Shown: positions 25,426-37,050 of the stretch, piece after piece
Numbering within the stretch: the first letter of the stretch is position 1
How the letters are laid out: each line of letters opens with the position of its first letter
NCBI RefSeq assembly: GCF_041381155.1
Contig: NC_091149.1
Span: forward strand, 10,184,609 to 10,248,608
Source of the DNA: Argopecten irradians
Lineage: Eukaryota > Mollusca > Bivalvia > Pectinida > Pectinidae
DNA: 64,000 nucleotides
Reading direction: 5' to 3'
Position numbers and translations under genes: made by a program
Notes under the pieces: generated by a model
Told to the model about the DNA's origin: nothing
Database searches by the model: none
What the model saw: the letters and a program-made list of their open reading frames with translations, nothing else

Positions 25426-27245
25426 TGTGGCCCCGAGAGTGGAATATCCATATTCTCATATGTTAACCTATTGAAGAGTCTTGTAATACACATGTATACG
25501 GTTAGGGGGCTAATTGGCGATTCCTAATTCACCGAGACTTCATTCTGTCTGCATGGAATTGTTAGCATGAAATAAACAAGTATGAAGCTTTTTTATTTAC
25601 GAAATAAACAAGTATGAAGCTTCCAAGATCACAGTCAACGCTTTCTCGACCATAGTTTTCAACTTAAACTCTCTTGGCCATCATTTCTCAGTGGATATGT
25701 GTGTTTCCGTTTTATATGCTGTTTTTGACCGTTATGGCCCAAAGGCCTCTAGTGTTTTACAAGTTTATTCTCCGTAATCAATATGCTATCACTAGATGTC
25801 TATGTCTACGATATATTGTGCAGTCTAGCATTTATAAACCACTGCCAAACACACACATTAGAGGATTCTTTTTATAAGCTTTGAGCTAATTTTCTGATTC
25901 TGAATAGTCAATGTATCGAAGGATGAATTAAATACAGGTTTAGTATAAATGTAACATGATCAAACAATGAAAATAAAAGATCATTTGACAAACCGAATTC
26001 AATTAAATATGGGTAAATTTAATGCACTGAATGTTTAGTGGGAAGATACATTTTAAAAACATTCATACCCATACTTGCTTTAAAGATCTAAACATTGTGG
26101 ATGAGCATTCTCCCTTAGTTCCAAATGTCGGTGCATGTTACATTGTTGAGGAACAGTAACATGTTATATTAATTAGTATCGCAGAGTTGTCAATATGTAT
26201 ATCTCCAACTATCATTTCCAAAAAACACAAAGCGATCGTCGTTTCGAACTTGAAGCACTATGAGGATATAGTTTGTTATTTTTTTCCTCTTTTGATTAAA
26301 AGAATCATAACAGCAATATATTCCATTGGCCAAATGGCTTTGAATGCTAACAATAAAGAATCCCCATATTACACGGTCCATTTGAAAATTCGGCCCGAAA
26401 GGATGACATAATCACCTTTTACCAAGATATATTTGAACTAAATAAAATCTTACTTCATTTCATTTCGTTCAAACATAAGGCCTAACGGTGAAATAGTAAA
26501 GCTATCTTTATCCACCAAGCCATTTTCGAAATAAAGAAATAATCATATCACGTCATTCAAATATCAAACTCGAAATAAAACACAATTTATCATAGATTAT
26601 TCGATTAAAATCAAAGCAGATTATGTCCTATTACTGAAGTCCAAAAACAAGAAAACATTCTATTTTACCATAACGTGTAAGAAAAGAAAACACCGGTGTA
26701 GGATTCGTTCGAATATCAAGCTCAAAAAGACCACAGACGCTATTTATATTAAAAGGGAAACTATAATTAAAACTCATTTAAATGCGAAGGACAATGACAG
26801 AACACATGTAACAGCCAGTGTAGAGGTGTTCTATATGACATAGGGACGTCAGTTTGTTACGGACAATAAATTAGATTTCTGGTACAAGGTGCCCCGAACC
26901 ACCACAGTGTAAGGATGTGACCGCAGAGAGGTGGAATATGTCGTATGCGGAAATCGTGCATATATAATTAGGTTGTTTCGCTTCTAAATCCAGATAAGGT
27001 ATAATAAGTATACGTACCGAGAAAGGTAATAAATTACAGTAATTATAACCTTATTAGCATATAAATTATTCATTGATTTTAATATCTATGGAAATGATAC
27101 AGCTGTGATTGTTCCCGGTATTGGTGTAAGCATTATAGTTACATCGACTTGGATGAACAGGGATATATATTGTCGTTGTCTCAAAGTCACAACCGCAAAT
27201 ATCCGTAAATTTTTGTTTCCTTGTGGTGGCAAGAATTCCTTGCTG
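25426..27245. other. non-coding stretch
   Basis: No gene was recognised. A 22-bp direct repeat, GAAATAAACAAGTATGAAGC plus TT, occurs at 25569-25590 and 25601-25622. Frames on both strands at 26187-26411 are short and domain-free. Confidence 0.45.
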
Positions 27246-27447
27246 CCTTCTTTATATCCCGTCTTTGTATATTACAGAGTTAGCTCCCTTGCAAGTAGAT
27301 ATCGATTTTTACGTCATAATATTGTTAGCGGAATTCACTTTTTTTATCCGAAAAGTATGACGTTACGCTCGCAAACAAATGACGTCACAATAAATACCTA
27401 TCCATAAGGACAGATAACTCTGTAGTATTCAAATACAGAATAATGCT
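27246..27447 (+). repeat. foldback MITE, copy 2
   Basis: The ends are inverted: GTATATTACAGAGTTAGCTC on the left and GACAGATAACTCTGTAGTAT on the right. The interior ATCCGAAAAGTATGACGTTA and GCTCGCAAACAAATGACGTC matches the copy at 20368-20562 in reverse complement. The part of the plus-strand frame at 27105-27407 that resembles the minus frame at 20434-20751 is explained by this shared element. Confidence 0.75.
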
Positions 27448-30400
27448 GCCTCTCCGAAACATATTCCAGTATAATATTCATATTCGCGTCGCTTTTAGTT
27501 TCGCAAAATTAAAAGCTTCTCGATATTTAACACAATCACAGTTTTTACAAATCGTGTAGAAATGAGCCGCGAAAATAAACTCCCGCGAATAAATACCAAA
27601 CAGTCAATCGTGAAATTTTTCACCGCAAAAAATAATAATCATACAGGATCTAAGAACCACAATTACGTAACAGACGGCAGAACCGATATCGTACGCTGCA
27701 AGTAAGAGCAATGTTAACTAAACCTGTACATAATCGGTTACCGATACCCCATGATACCCTTCTTTGATACCATGGCAAACTTAAACCCGGGTAAAGTAAC
27801 CTGGCTACCATGGTAACCATTGAAAATCAACAAATTGTCATGCGATATCTTGAAATATATAACCATTGTAATAATTATTTGTATAACCAGTGTCCGCTGC
27901 TTGTTTCGGTGGTACAGTGATAGTCAACTACTGCGCGGTATATAAGAAGATATGAGACGACCCGTATTGTAAAAAACCCACATATATTGTGTTTAGTTTA
28001 AGCATCCTTCATTTAAATCAATCACCTTAATTTTAAGATACTAATACATTTTTGATGGACCTCACGTAGAAAGTTTAATTATACAAGAATTTAAAGTTAT
28101 CAAAATTTAATGAACTGAAGAGCACATAGATATCTAGAAATGCGTGGGTTTTGTTTGCTTGTTTAAAGGGTGTGCAGGAAGGGTATGCCTTTGGTTTTGG
28201 TTACATATAGGTAAATTTAAATTAAACAATGGTTGAAAATATAACGGTTCTAAAGTCGCAATATCCGTATCTGAATTTTGAAAAAAAAAAAACCTGCTGT
28301 AAACAATGCAAAGATCGGACTTAATCGACGTAAAGATGGACAGAAACGCTTCGGAAAATTGTGGTAAAAATCAAAATAATAATGAACATAGCTAAGTGGA
28401 TGCCACTTTTCAAACCGAATGAAGTCAGCCGACATTGTAACGCCGTTGCCTAGAACACCTATCGTAACTAATTAACGTCTCTCCGAACTCTTCTGAGAAC
28501 GGGTCATGGACTTCCTTACTTAATTTTAACTTCATCTACAAATACTAAAAAAAAATTGGGGTCGAAACTAATTTGGAGGTGCTAGTGACGTATAGCGTAA
28601 CTTTAAGTATGAACCTATGGTCTGCTAAGAAGATGACTTTATTTTCGTGTTCGGTGGTTACGTTTATTAGATTGCTTAGGAAATTATGCTCTGTTGGCGG
28701 TTGATCATATTAAATGTTGTGTGCTTGTGTTTTATTTGTGACCTTGTTATACTATCGATTAAATCATATGTCAAGAAATAGAACTTCTCTGACACGAAGT
28801 CTAATCATTATTTACAGCCGGACAATTGAGATTGCAATTTTAAATGTGTCCACCACGGACTGACATCTATATTACAAGCAATAAACAGGCTAACACCACG
28901 ATATATTAATAAATGTAGGTCATCTGAAATACTTATGTTATTTAAAAACCCATTTCATCTCTCAAACCATTTACTTCTGTAAGAAAGATACGACTGACTA
29001 GTCCCCTACTGATTATAACGTTGTTTTTTGTTTGTTTTATTTTCTGTTGTCAATTATGAACTTTCAATGTAAATTAATTAACGGTGAGCCTATTTGAAGA
29101 TACAAGAATGGTTTTTCTTACTTGATATAGTCAATGTAAGATAAGATTTATAATAATGGAAGATAACCATGCTTTGTTCAGCATCCTGTAATTAGTAATA
29201 TAAGTGGCATTCGTTCAAATACACAGTCCTGTGACGTTTAAAATATGTATCAAATTATGTATCAAAAAGAATACGATTCTATGAAAACTTGTCTTATAAT
29301 TATTATAAAAAGTTTCTTAATAATTGTTATAAAACGTTAGTTGGGGAAGGCTATGCTCGTTGTGATGCCATCAGGCTTCACCTTGTTGGAATGTGACAAC
29401 GTTAGTTCTTAAGTTTGTAAGTCTGCATGAGTTACGTACCTTAATACATATTGTATTAGTTATGTCCCTTTATATATGAATACTAGAACTAGTTTTATGA
29501 GGACTTATAATAGATACATATCAAAACAGCCCAAAATAATTGACATGGCCGAAAAAACACCCAAAATTTCGACTTTTTCTGTCTTTAAAATGTAGCCAAA
29601 AGTTTATTTTCTACATTTTACCTACATATTTGTAATCATTATTTGTAATTATTTATACTATTCAGAAAATAATATAAACCTAAAACATTATTTTGATACC
29701 TTTTTGGATCAAAAAGGGAACCCTGTCATACACCTGTACTGGGCAACTTTAATATGGCCACAGCACAGGCCCCTAGGACTTTTTTGAAACGTATTTCAAG
29801 GGTTTGCATTAATGTTGCTACTGTAACATTTAGTTTTAATAAAATTGGTTCGTGGGCAAATTTCCATTGTTCGTGAAAGAGTTCTTTTTAAAACAATTCA
29901 CTAAAGAGAATCTATAACGCTGTTACAACATCAAACAAATGCAAGATTCTCTGTGTTATCTATGTGAACAATTAACGCGGGGACAATAGGAAACAAAGGC
30001 GGTGCAAGCCAATTAACGCGCGTTAATTAAGACGGCAATAGGAAACATAAAACGGCCCGCGCTATGAAAATTAATGTTAAATTTATTTTAATTGATTTTT
30101 AAGTAGAAAGTAATATTAGGCGTTGTACTCTATTTTCGTTTTCAAACTTGTTTACCATTCACATTAACATAAAAATTGTAATAGACATGTATGAAGTTTC
30201 GAAAATAGGCATTTTGGAAATGATTTGCAAATTAGCATTTAGCTTCAAATTTTATGCAAACAAGCCATTCTAAGCCCATCATTATTAGACTACCCTGCAA
30301 CTGTCGCACATACTGACGGATAACTACTATCGGATAAACTTGTGATTTATCAATACAAAATGCTTTATCCGCCAATACGATCACGTGAATTTGTTTTACA

Positions 30401-31032
30401 TCTGACGGACCTCTTCTACATGTACCTTAATTATTGTTTTTTTTTTTAGTATTTCCATATTCTTTCAGTCATATTGTACACTGAACAGAATAACTGGTAC
30501 TGTTTGTAAAGGCACTTAATATATAATTCCCACGGTAGTACAACGGAGTACACTCTCATACGGTTTAGTGAATGAATCTTTTTCTGCGCATCAAAGAATC
30601 GTCTCGAGCGAAACCAAGTAAATAACCGACAATTTGCTTTCGTTTTGAATGCCATAATGGTTGAGGGATAAACAGAATACATGGTTAGTATTTTACAATA
30701 CATGTTTTATTTTGTGCTCGTCATGTCGGCTTTCCTACGTTTCGCACCAAAACAAACCTTGTATTGTAAGATACTAGCCATATATTCTATAGAGAATATA
30801 TAGTAAGTGTATAGACGCCATCCGATTGGTCAGACTTGGAATGTTTTCCTGCCGCCACGCTTCGGGCGGATATCAGGTCTCGCGATTTCGTTGTTATCTA
30901 AAAAGAAAATATGTTGTTTTCCACGCATACTTTAAATAAAATACATGTCATTTACGTGAAGTAAAGAAGATGTTGTCATCTACATACTGGTTTTCCTAAA
31001 AAGAACAATATGTTGTCTCGTCTTAGATGATA
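27448..31032. other. non-coding stretch before the C1q array
   Basis: No gene was recognised. Two small perfect palindromes are visible: AATTAACGCGCGTTAATT at 30011-30028, flanked on each side by CAATAGGAAACA, and ATATATTCTATAGAGAATAT plus AT at 30780-30801. Homopolymer A and T runs lie at 28280 and 30438. Confidence 0.45.
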
Positions 31033-31038
31033 TTTATT
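31033..31038 (-). terminator. polyadenylation signal AATAAA of C1q gene A
   Basis: The plus strand reads TTTATT, which is AATAAA on the gene strand, about 80 bases downstream of the stop codon. Position and strand fit, but 3' end data would be needed. Confidence 0.5.
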
Positions 31039-31119
31039 CAATAACATTGAAAACATCATACGTTGATGACGTAGGGGAATTATTTGTCTCCAAAACTTCA
31101 AGACTATCATTCATGTCAT

Positions 31120-34100
31120 CTAGTGCAGGCGAAATCCATTAAACATCGTAAAGTTAGGGTATATGCTACTACCACTGTCGTGGTATAATACTCGTAACCA
31201 AACTGAGTCACCAGGAACCAGCATTGTTATCGCCGAGGCCGAGCCGGTGGTAAAATATGTATCGGCCCCGCTAATACCGGACCCTATTACCACGCCATTG
31301 CGAACCAATTCTGTAGTCATATATTGGCCCTGATGAACATGGATTGTCCAGGAAAACTTGTAAACGCCAACTTCAGGACAGACGAATTCGCCATTTTGAG
31401 AATTGTAGTGTGAGCCGATGTTTGTGACAGTTTTGCCGAACTGAATGATATGACCTGACGTTGGATTTGTTATCGTTTGTGTGAGAATGGCGTGGAATGC
31501 TACTATACTCTCAGTGGTGGTGTCTACAAAAAGGATAACAAATTCTGATTTCAGTATGGGTCTACAGGAATAGATAGAAATTCATTTCTTGAAGGTATCT
31601 GGAAAATTGCCATATTTAATTCCAGTATGAATCTACAAGAATAGATAGAAATTCAGTTCATGAAATTCAGTTGATGAAGGATTCTGCAAAGTTATGAGAT
31701 TTATTAATTTCGGTACGGGTGTACAAGAAAAGGAATTCAGTTCGTTAGGAAGAAAATAATTGCGACATTGCCGCATTAATTATAGAGAGCTTAAAATAAA
31801 CAATGTTGATAAATCTATTTACTTTATCTTCAGTTTTTTACAAAATGGTCGGAAAAGTTCAAGGGAAAGATTAATAAAAGAAATACATTAAAACGACTTT
31901 AAAAACAAAAATATTCCTGACTTACCTACACGTTTGCTTATCTTCTTAGCGCCATCTGAAACATATAAATAATGATAATAACAAAAAATAATAAATATAA
32001 AAAAAAATATATTAGTAATGTAGTTTCACGTTCTATGTATTCGGTTATCGAACTGAAAAAAAAAATCTACGTAAAAAGGAATACATTTCTTAAAGTCCAT
32101 AATGAGTTTTTTTAATAATTCATGCGAGAGCTTATTCCAAAAAATTGTAGAATTAAATGATATAAAACCCCTTAAATAAATAAAAAAGAATAATTCATGA
32201 CATTGAAGCTTGTTTCGTTTGCAACCAAGACTACTAAATAAAAGTATAATTTATTTTTATATCATTAGTTATTATGACAAAAAAATCAAACAATCATGAT
32301 TGTTCTCACATCAAAGTTATGATTGATATTAAATGACCAGTCTCTAGCCATTAAATGATTATCCAGAGGGGCCTCGTCTATATCTTTAATTTATGTCAAT
32401 ATTTTTATTCTTATTTTTTCAAAATTAAAATATATTTCGAAATGTAAAAAAAATATTAGTTTTTATTAAAATTAGGAATACTTATTAATAACAGAAAAAT
32501 AAGCTAACTGACTAAAATTACACACATAACATTGATGTTGGCTTTTTATGTGAGAGTTACTTCCCTTGAGTTTGACTTGATATAAGATTCAAGAAAAATA
32601 TTTCTTCCATACAAAATGCATTCTTCTATTTAATGGAAATCGATGAATTATCATAATATGCATATAATATACGATTGTATAATTTGGTTTGTGTGAATAA
32701 TGCTTGTAATTGACTCTGGCATGTGGACTATGTATTATGTTTATAGTATCACATGCTAACAGATGAACATGGAAAAAGATTGGTTTTCTCACTATGTTCA
32801 GTTTGTTTAAAATGAAATTAGACAGAACAGAATATATAGACATTTTAAGCATTAACTACTTATTTTATGGAGAAAGGGATAACACATTTTCCATGGAGTG
32901 GTAAATCTCCACCGAGTACATACCTGTGTTTTGGTAGATACATTATTACTTTGCTACATCATGTTGTACAACTCTCTATGGCATAAGCTTATATTGCCGT
33001 TCACTTGTATTTCACCTGCTATTATTTTCCTGTGTAATAGCTGATATTTTTCTGGCATTTTACTTCACCAATATGCTTTAAAATTACTAGTGGTGCATTT
33101 GTTTATAGGGGGCACGTGTGAATGTGTATGGTTGTTCATGCGTACGCACGTGTGTGTATTAGACGTGCACGGAGCCTAACTCGATTTGCCCTCTTCTACT
33201 TGCAGAATATAACTTCCGTTCACTCGATTGTAGCTCTTCTACTTCTGGAATCTCTTCCGTCTATAGGCTGGAAGATCTTCTGAGAAGACTTCTCTTCTTA
33301 GAGGAGCGCAAATCGAGTTGAGCTCGGTATTCATTATAGTTACCATTTCGTTCAAGTACCTTTAGGTTGGCTTGCTATTCGGGATTCATCAATTCCTCCC
33401 GAATCTTCTGGACATGGTCTAGTGATTTCTGTCTGTTCTGTAGAACGCTGATCCTGTTCAAGTGAAGTGATTTTGTCTTCGAGAGTTACGATTTTCTCTT
33501 CAAGTGAAACAGTTTTCTCTTGAAGAAATTTAACTTCTCCTTCCAGAGTAGAAGATTTCTCTGCAAGTCGGATGTTTTCCTTTTGGAGGGCCTCTGTATA
33601 TTGCAAAACGTAAAAATTCACAGATTATGTTATTTTCATATCAGTCTTTGGGAACGATAACATTCAGCATTTTTTTTACAAGAAATGTGTGTTCCTTCAG
33701 ATAAATGTTACTTCTATACCTCACCTTCATTTAAAATGTTCTGATTGGATAACACTTGATCAGATGACTTTGAATAAGTTAGATATTTCACCGGAATTGT
33801 GTGGGGAGAGAAATAACCAAAGGGAAATAACCCATGAGGGAAATGACCCGAGGAGAAATAACCCCTTGGAAACTCCATGACAGGAAGTTGACGTCGTCTA
33901 CAACGTCAACCAACATGGAAACGCAGTTTTTGCAGTCCAAAGAATTTATCAACGTTGTTGGAATTTATCTTTATGAGTGTTTTACCAGAGACTTAGATAG
34001 CTTGTTAATGTAACAAATGTATGGGTTTGTTAAAAAAATTTATACCTTGAGAAAATGCATTTTTCAAGGTATACAATTTTAGATGTATCCCTCCAAAGAG

Positions 34101-34374
34101 GGCCATTGTTGTATACTGTTCACCAGCAAAATCATGAAAAGCGTGACTAAAATTTAGTAAACGCCGATTGATATCAAAACGAAAATAGATATGAAATAAT
34201 TAAGCAGAAATGGCGAATGATGTTACCTATTTGAGCCTCGTGTTTTAGCAGGAGACGTTGGACCTGAAGCAACACTGGATCAGTGGACCCATCTCCAACC
34301 ATAGAAGGACTGGCTAGACCTAACGACACATCCAGTATTAAGACGCACGCCGTAAACACAAACCCCCGTGCCAT
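31120..34374 (-). CDS. secreted coiled-coil C1q-domain protein, gene A
   Basis: Four exons with GT-AG borders, all introns in phase 1: 34227-34374, 33360-33593, 31926-31955 and 31120-31523. Together they are 816 bases and encode 271 residues. Residues 1-22 are a signal peptide (ARGFVFTACVLILDVSLGLA). Residues about 50-100 are a strong heptad coiled coil (LEEKIVTLEDKITSLEQ). Exon 3 encodes DGAKKISKRV. Residues 146-271 form a C1q domain with the family marks AFHAIL at its start, CPEVGVYKFSW in the middle, LVPGDSVW, and FNGFRLH at the end. The start is the ATG at 34374; the GTG two codons upstream is not needed. There is no collagen repeat. By family it should be a secreted, trimer-forming recognition protein of the C1q/TNF-like fold, in bivalves usually an immune lectin; the ligand cannot be told. 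Introns are 633, 1404 and 402 bp; the second holds a foldback element and the third has imperfect direct repeats at about 31545-31745. Confidence 0.92.
33177..33323. repeat. foldback MITE in intron 2 of C1q gene A
   Basis: The ends are inverted: CTAACTCGATTTGCCCTC on the left and GAGCGCAAATCGAGTTGAG on the right, about 147 bp overall with a CT-rich interior (CTCTTCTACTT). It lies wholly inside the 1.4-kb intron and is absent from the corresponding 291-bp intron of gene B. Confidence 0.7.
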
Positions 34375-34420
34375 GTTCACAAGTATCGTCTAGAATGATT
34401 CCGATAAAAACAGCAACACG

Positions 34421-34436
34421 TATATATAGATAAGGC
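34421..34436 (-). promoter_or_regulatory. TATA-like and GATA motifs upstream of C1q gene A
   Basis: TATATATA (34421-34428) lies about 50 bp upstream of the ATG and is overlapped by AGATAAGG, a GATA-factor site; a second GATAAGGGG follows near 34476. The GATAAGG element is kept upstream of D and E, while the TATA part differs between copies. Use as a promoter is inferred. Confidence 0.5.
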
Positions 34437-36279
34437 CCTGACCTAAGTTTTATGAAGACAAACACTTTGACTTATAGATAAGGGGTCATAGTTACAGTCT
34501 TTACTCCAAATTAATTGTTAGTGTGTTTTAAGACATCTATCTAATACTTCGGTAACGAAACCAAACAACAAATATTAACCAACGATTTGAGTTTGTAGTC
34601 TGAGGTATCTTCCTTACATTAAACTCCATCTCCTAATTATAAATGTAAGATAAGACAAGCAGACTACTCACTGATCACGACAAAAATGTTTGTTGTTAAG
34701 TTTGCAAGGATGCACGAGCCCTTAAAACAACTCCATATTTCCATTTCCTCATTTGAGAAGATTCTGGTTATTAGGTACTGAACACAAATATACAATTTGG
34801 TTTGCTTTACTATGTCTAAAGAGTATACAAACAATACTCTGGCCGATAATATAACGTAAAAATATTTTCATAGCATTTCAGATATATGTAAATATTCATA
34901 CACACGGAAAAAAGAAATACCGCCATTTAACTAGAAAAATAAACCAATGGTTTACTAATATCCTTAGCTGGTTACCCCTTATTTCAGACAATGTCAATCA
35001 AATGCTTCTATTATGTAACGGTCTTTGATGACACCATACGACGGATTGTAGTTGCATCTCGTAAATGTATCTATATATGGTTTCAATGGTGAGAGTTCTA
35101 GGATGTATGCAGTTTTGTGTCTAATATGTACGTCATAATAAAACCTCATCTCATACTGGTTTGGTTTGGTTCATACTGAAATCTGCTAGCAATGATAAAC
35201 ACACCAAAAACAACGTAGACATATATGGATATTTGAAGTAGTTAAAGCCCCATTATGTTTTGGGGTGAAAAAAATATCGTCATAAAGTACCAAATTTGCT
35301 GAATTGTAGAGCATATATCCTTATGAAAATATCTGCTAATAAAAAATGGCCAACATTTCCATGTTTTTAAAAAAACAATAGAAAACCCCTCTTCGGAGAG
35401 GGGGAAATCCGTAGTTCCGCTCCAGAGCTAAAACAATCTAGTACGCATGCGTAGGCACAAAAAAAGTGGAATTTCCCTAACAAACTTCAACATCGTGCAT
35501 GGCGAACGCACTGAAGACTCGCCAAATACGTGTCAGCGAACACACGTGGGTCCGTTCTTCACCACGTGCACGTTCCTTCAAACAATGACAATTTAGCGGT
35601 CAAGTTGCATTGCTCGATCGCGATCGGCTGCACGTTACGAACCCATGCATTCCACGCGTGGACTTACAAATACATGTTGTGCATGCATGTATTTACATGT
35701 AGTTTCTATATAAACATAAATAGGCTAAAACTATTCAAAAAGTGTTAGTTCTTGAATGGAAAGCAAGCAATTAACAAAATTATAATTACAATGGTATTTG
35801 CTGATCTTATGTATTTTGTAATAAAGATTTATAGATGCCTATAGGGTCTAATCTAGCTTTATTGAAATGTACATTGAAACCGAACACACGTTTGTGTACA
35901 TCGAAACCGAACTCACGTACGTTTGTGTTACCTGATGAGGCCTCCCACGGGGTGACTCGCCAAACTAGTAAACAATTGAAAGTAAACACAAACACGCCAT
36001 GTCGTTTCCTGCTATATAAATATTACACTTTGTTTCTTTTTATAATAATACAGCGATGTACATGTATTCATACATACATACGAAGTCTGGAAAGCCTACA
36101 TGCTCTACTCCATCGAAGACCGATCGCGAACATGAAACTTAGACCAGTGTTTGAGACAACAGGGTCCCAACGACGATATCGGCATTATCGGATTTATATC
36201 ATCAATGATCCATGATCATGAATTACTAACTGAAGTACAATTATGAACTTTGTAGTTACTACATACAAAAACATATATA
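34437..36279. repeat. 5' flank of gene A, copy 1 of the duplicated spacer
   Basis: This sequence is matched by 41638-43507 upstream of gene B and, up to about 35240, by 59400-60205 upstream of gene D (for example ATGGTTTCAATGGTGAGAGT in A, and the same motif in B and D). The rest is non-coding; short frames at 35530-36215 have no domain. The last 230 bp before the solo LTR have no counterpart at 43.5 kb. Confidence 0.75.
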
Positions 36280-36879
36280 TGTAACGGAAATGGATAATTT
36301 ATATTTATACTTAAATGTTTCACCTTGTGTTCGCAGTTAGCGTCGTTAGTAATATTCCGGAAGTCTATATACTTCCGCTCTTGAATCAATTCCGTAAGCG
36401 TTATGTAACCTTATCGTTCATTGGTTGACACAGGGTATTGTTAACTATGGGGTATAAATAGCGAGCGCACGTGTAAATCGTTAGTCAGACGGAGCGTTTG
36501 AGTCGCAGGTCAGCTCACCTTTTATCAACTTTCTCTCCTTTTCTAAATGTAAGGATTTAGGTATATTACGCTCGTGTAGGGGTATTATTTATAGGTTAAG
36601 TAAATTTGTCTGTGGAAACCGGTATATGCTTATTACACATCACACTGTCCCCTGTGTGAAGTTATATAGTAAAAGCTCACCTTATAGAGGGATATTCTGT
36701 AGAAAAATGTCATATTGTATTTCCTTGTCTAATATCCACGGGGTATAATAAATATATGTTAGTTAATGTTTTATTTGCCTTCTTGTTTTATGTCATAACT
36801 GGTACAGAACCCAGAGTACCTAAACCTGGGTAACTATATTTGTTTCACATCTAGACAGGTGAAAACATCGCCTGTTACA
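36280..36879 (+). mobile_element. solo LTR of the Ty3/Gypsy family seen at 43.5-51.6 kb
   Basis: A single 600-bp LTR starts TGTAACGGAAATGG and ends CGCCTGTTACA, with TATAAATAG in the middle. No internal element sequence is attached. Its right flank (TATACATAATATACG onward) is the same as that of the full-length element's right LTR, so both insertions occupy the same site in the duplicated spacer. A possible 4-bp TATA repeat at the ends is too AT-rich to trust. Confidence 0.88.
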
Positions 36880-36933
36880 TATACATAATATACGTTTATG
36901 CTACATGTAAAGATACAGGTATATGAACCCACA

Positions 36934-37050
36934 GGTGTTTGGCTCTATAGACTTTTTTTCTCTCTCTATATATATATATACATGTACAAATATATATGTA
37001 ATACCGTGTCAATATATAAAGAGAGAAAAATGTCTATAGAGCCAAACACC
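36934..37050. repeat. foldback element (GGTGTTTGGCTCTATAGAC ends), copy 1
   Basis: Inverted ends GGTGTTTGGCTCTATAGACT and GTCTATAGAGCCAAACACC, with CTCTCTCT/AGAGAG continuing each arm and a TA-rich centre, about 117 bp overall. The second copy is at 51680-51794, at the same distance from the right LTR. Confidence 0.85.

Noticed and set aside
34280-34465. 61-codon minus-strand frame upstream of and overlapping C1q gene A
   Set aside because: It overlaps exon 1 in another frame and covers the promoter; the signal-peptide frame is the one conserved between copies.
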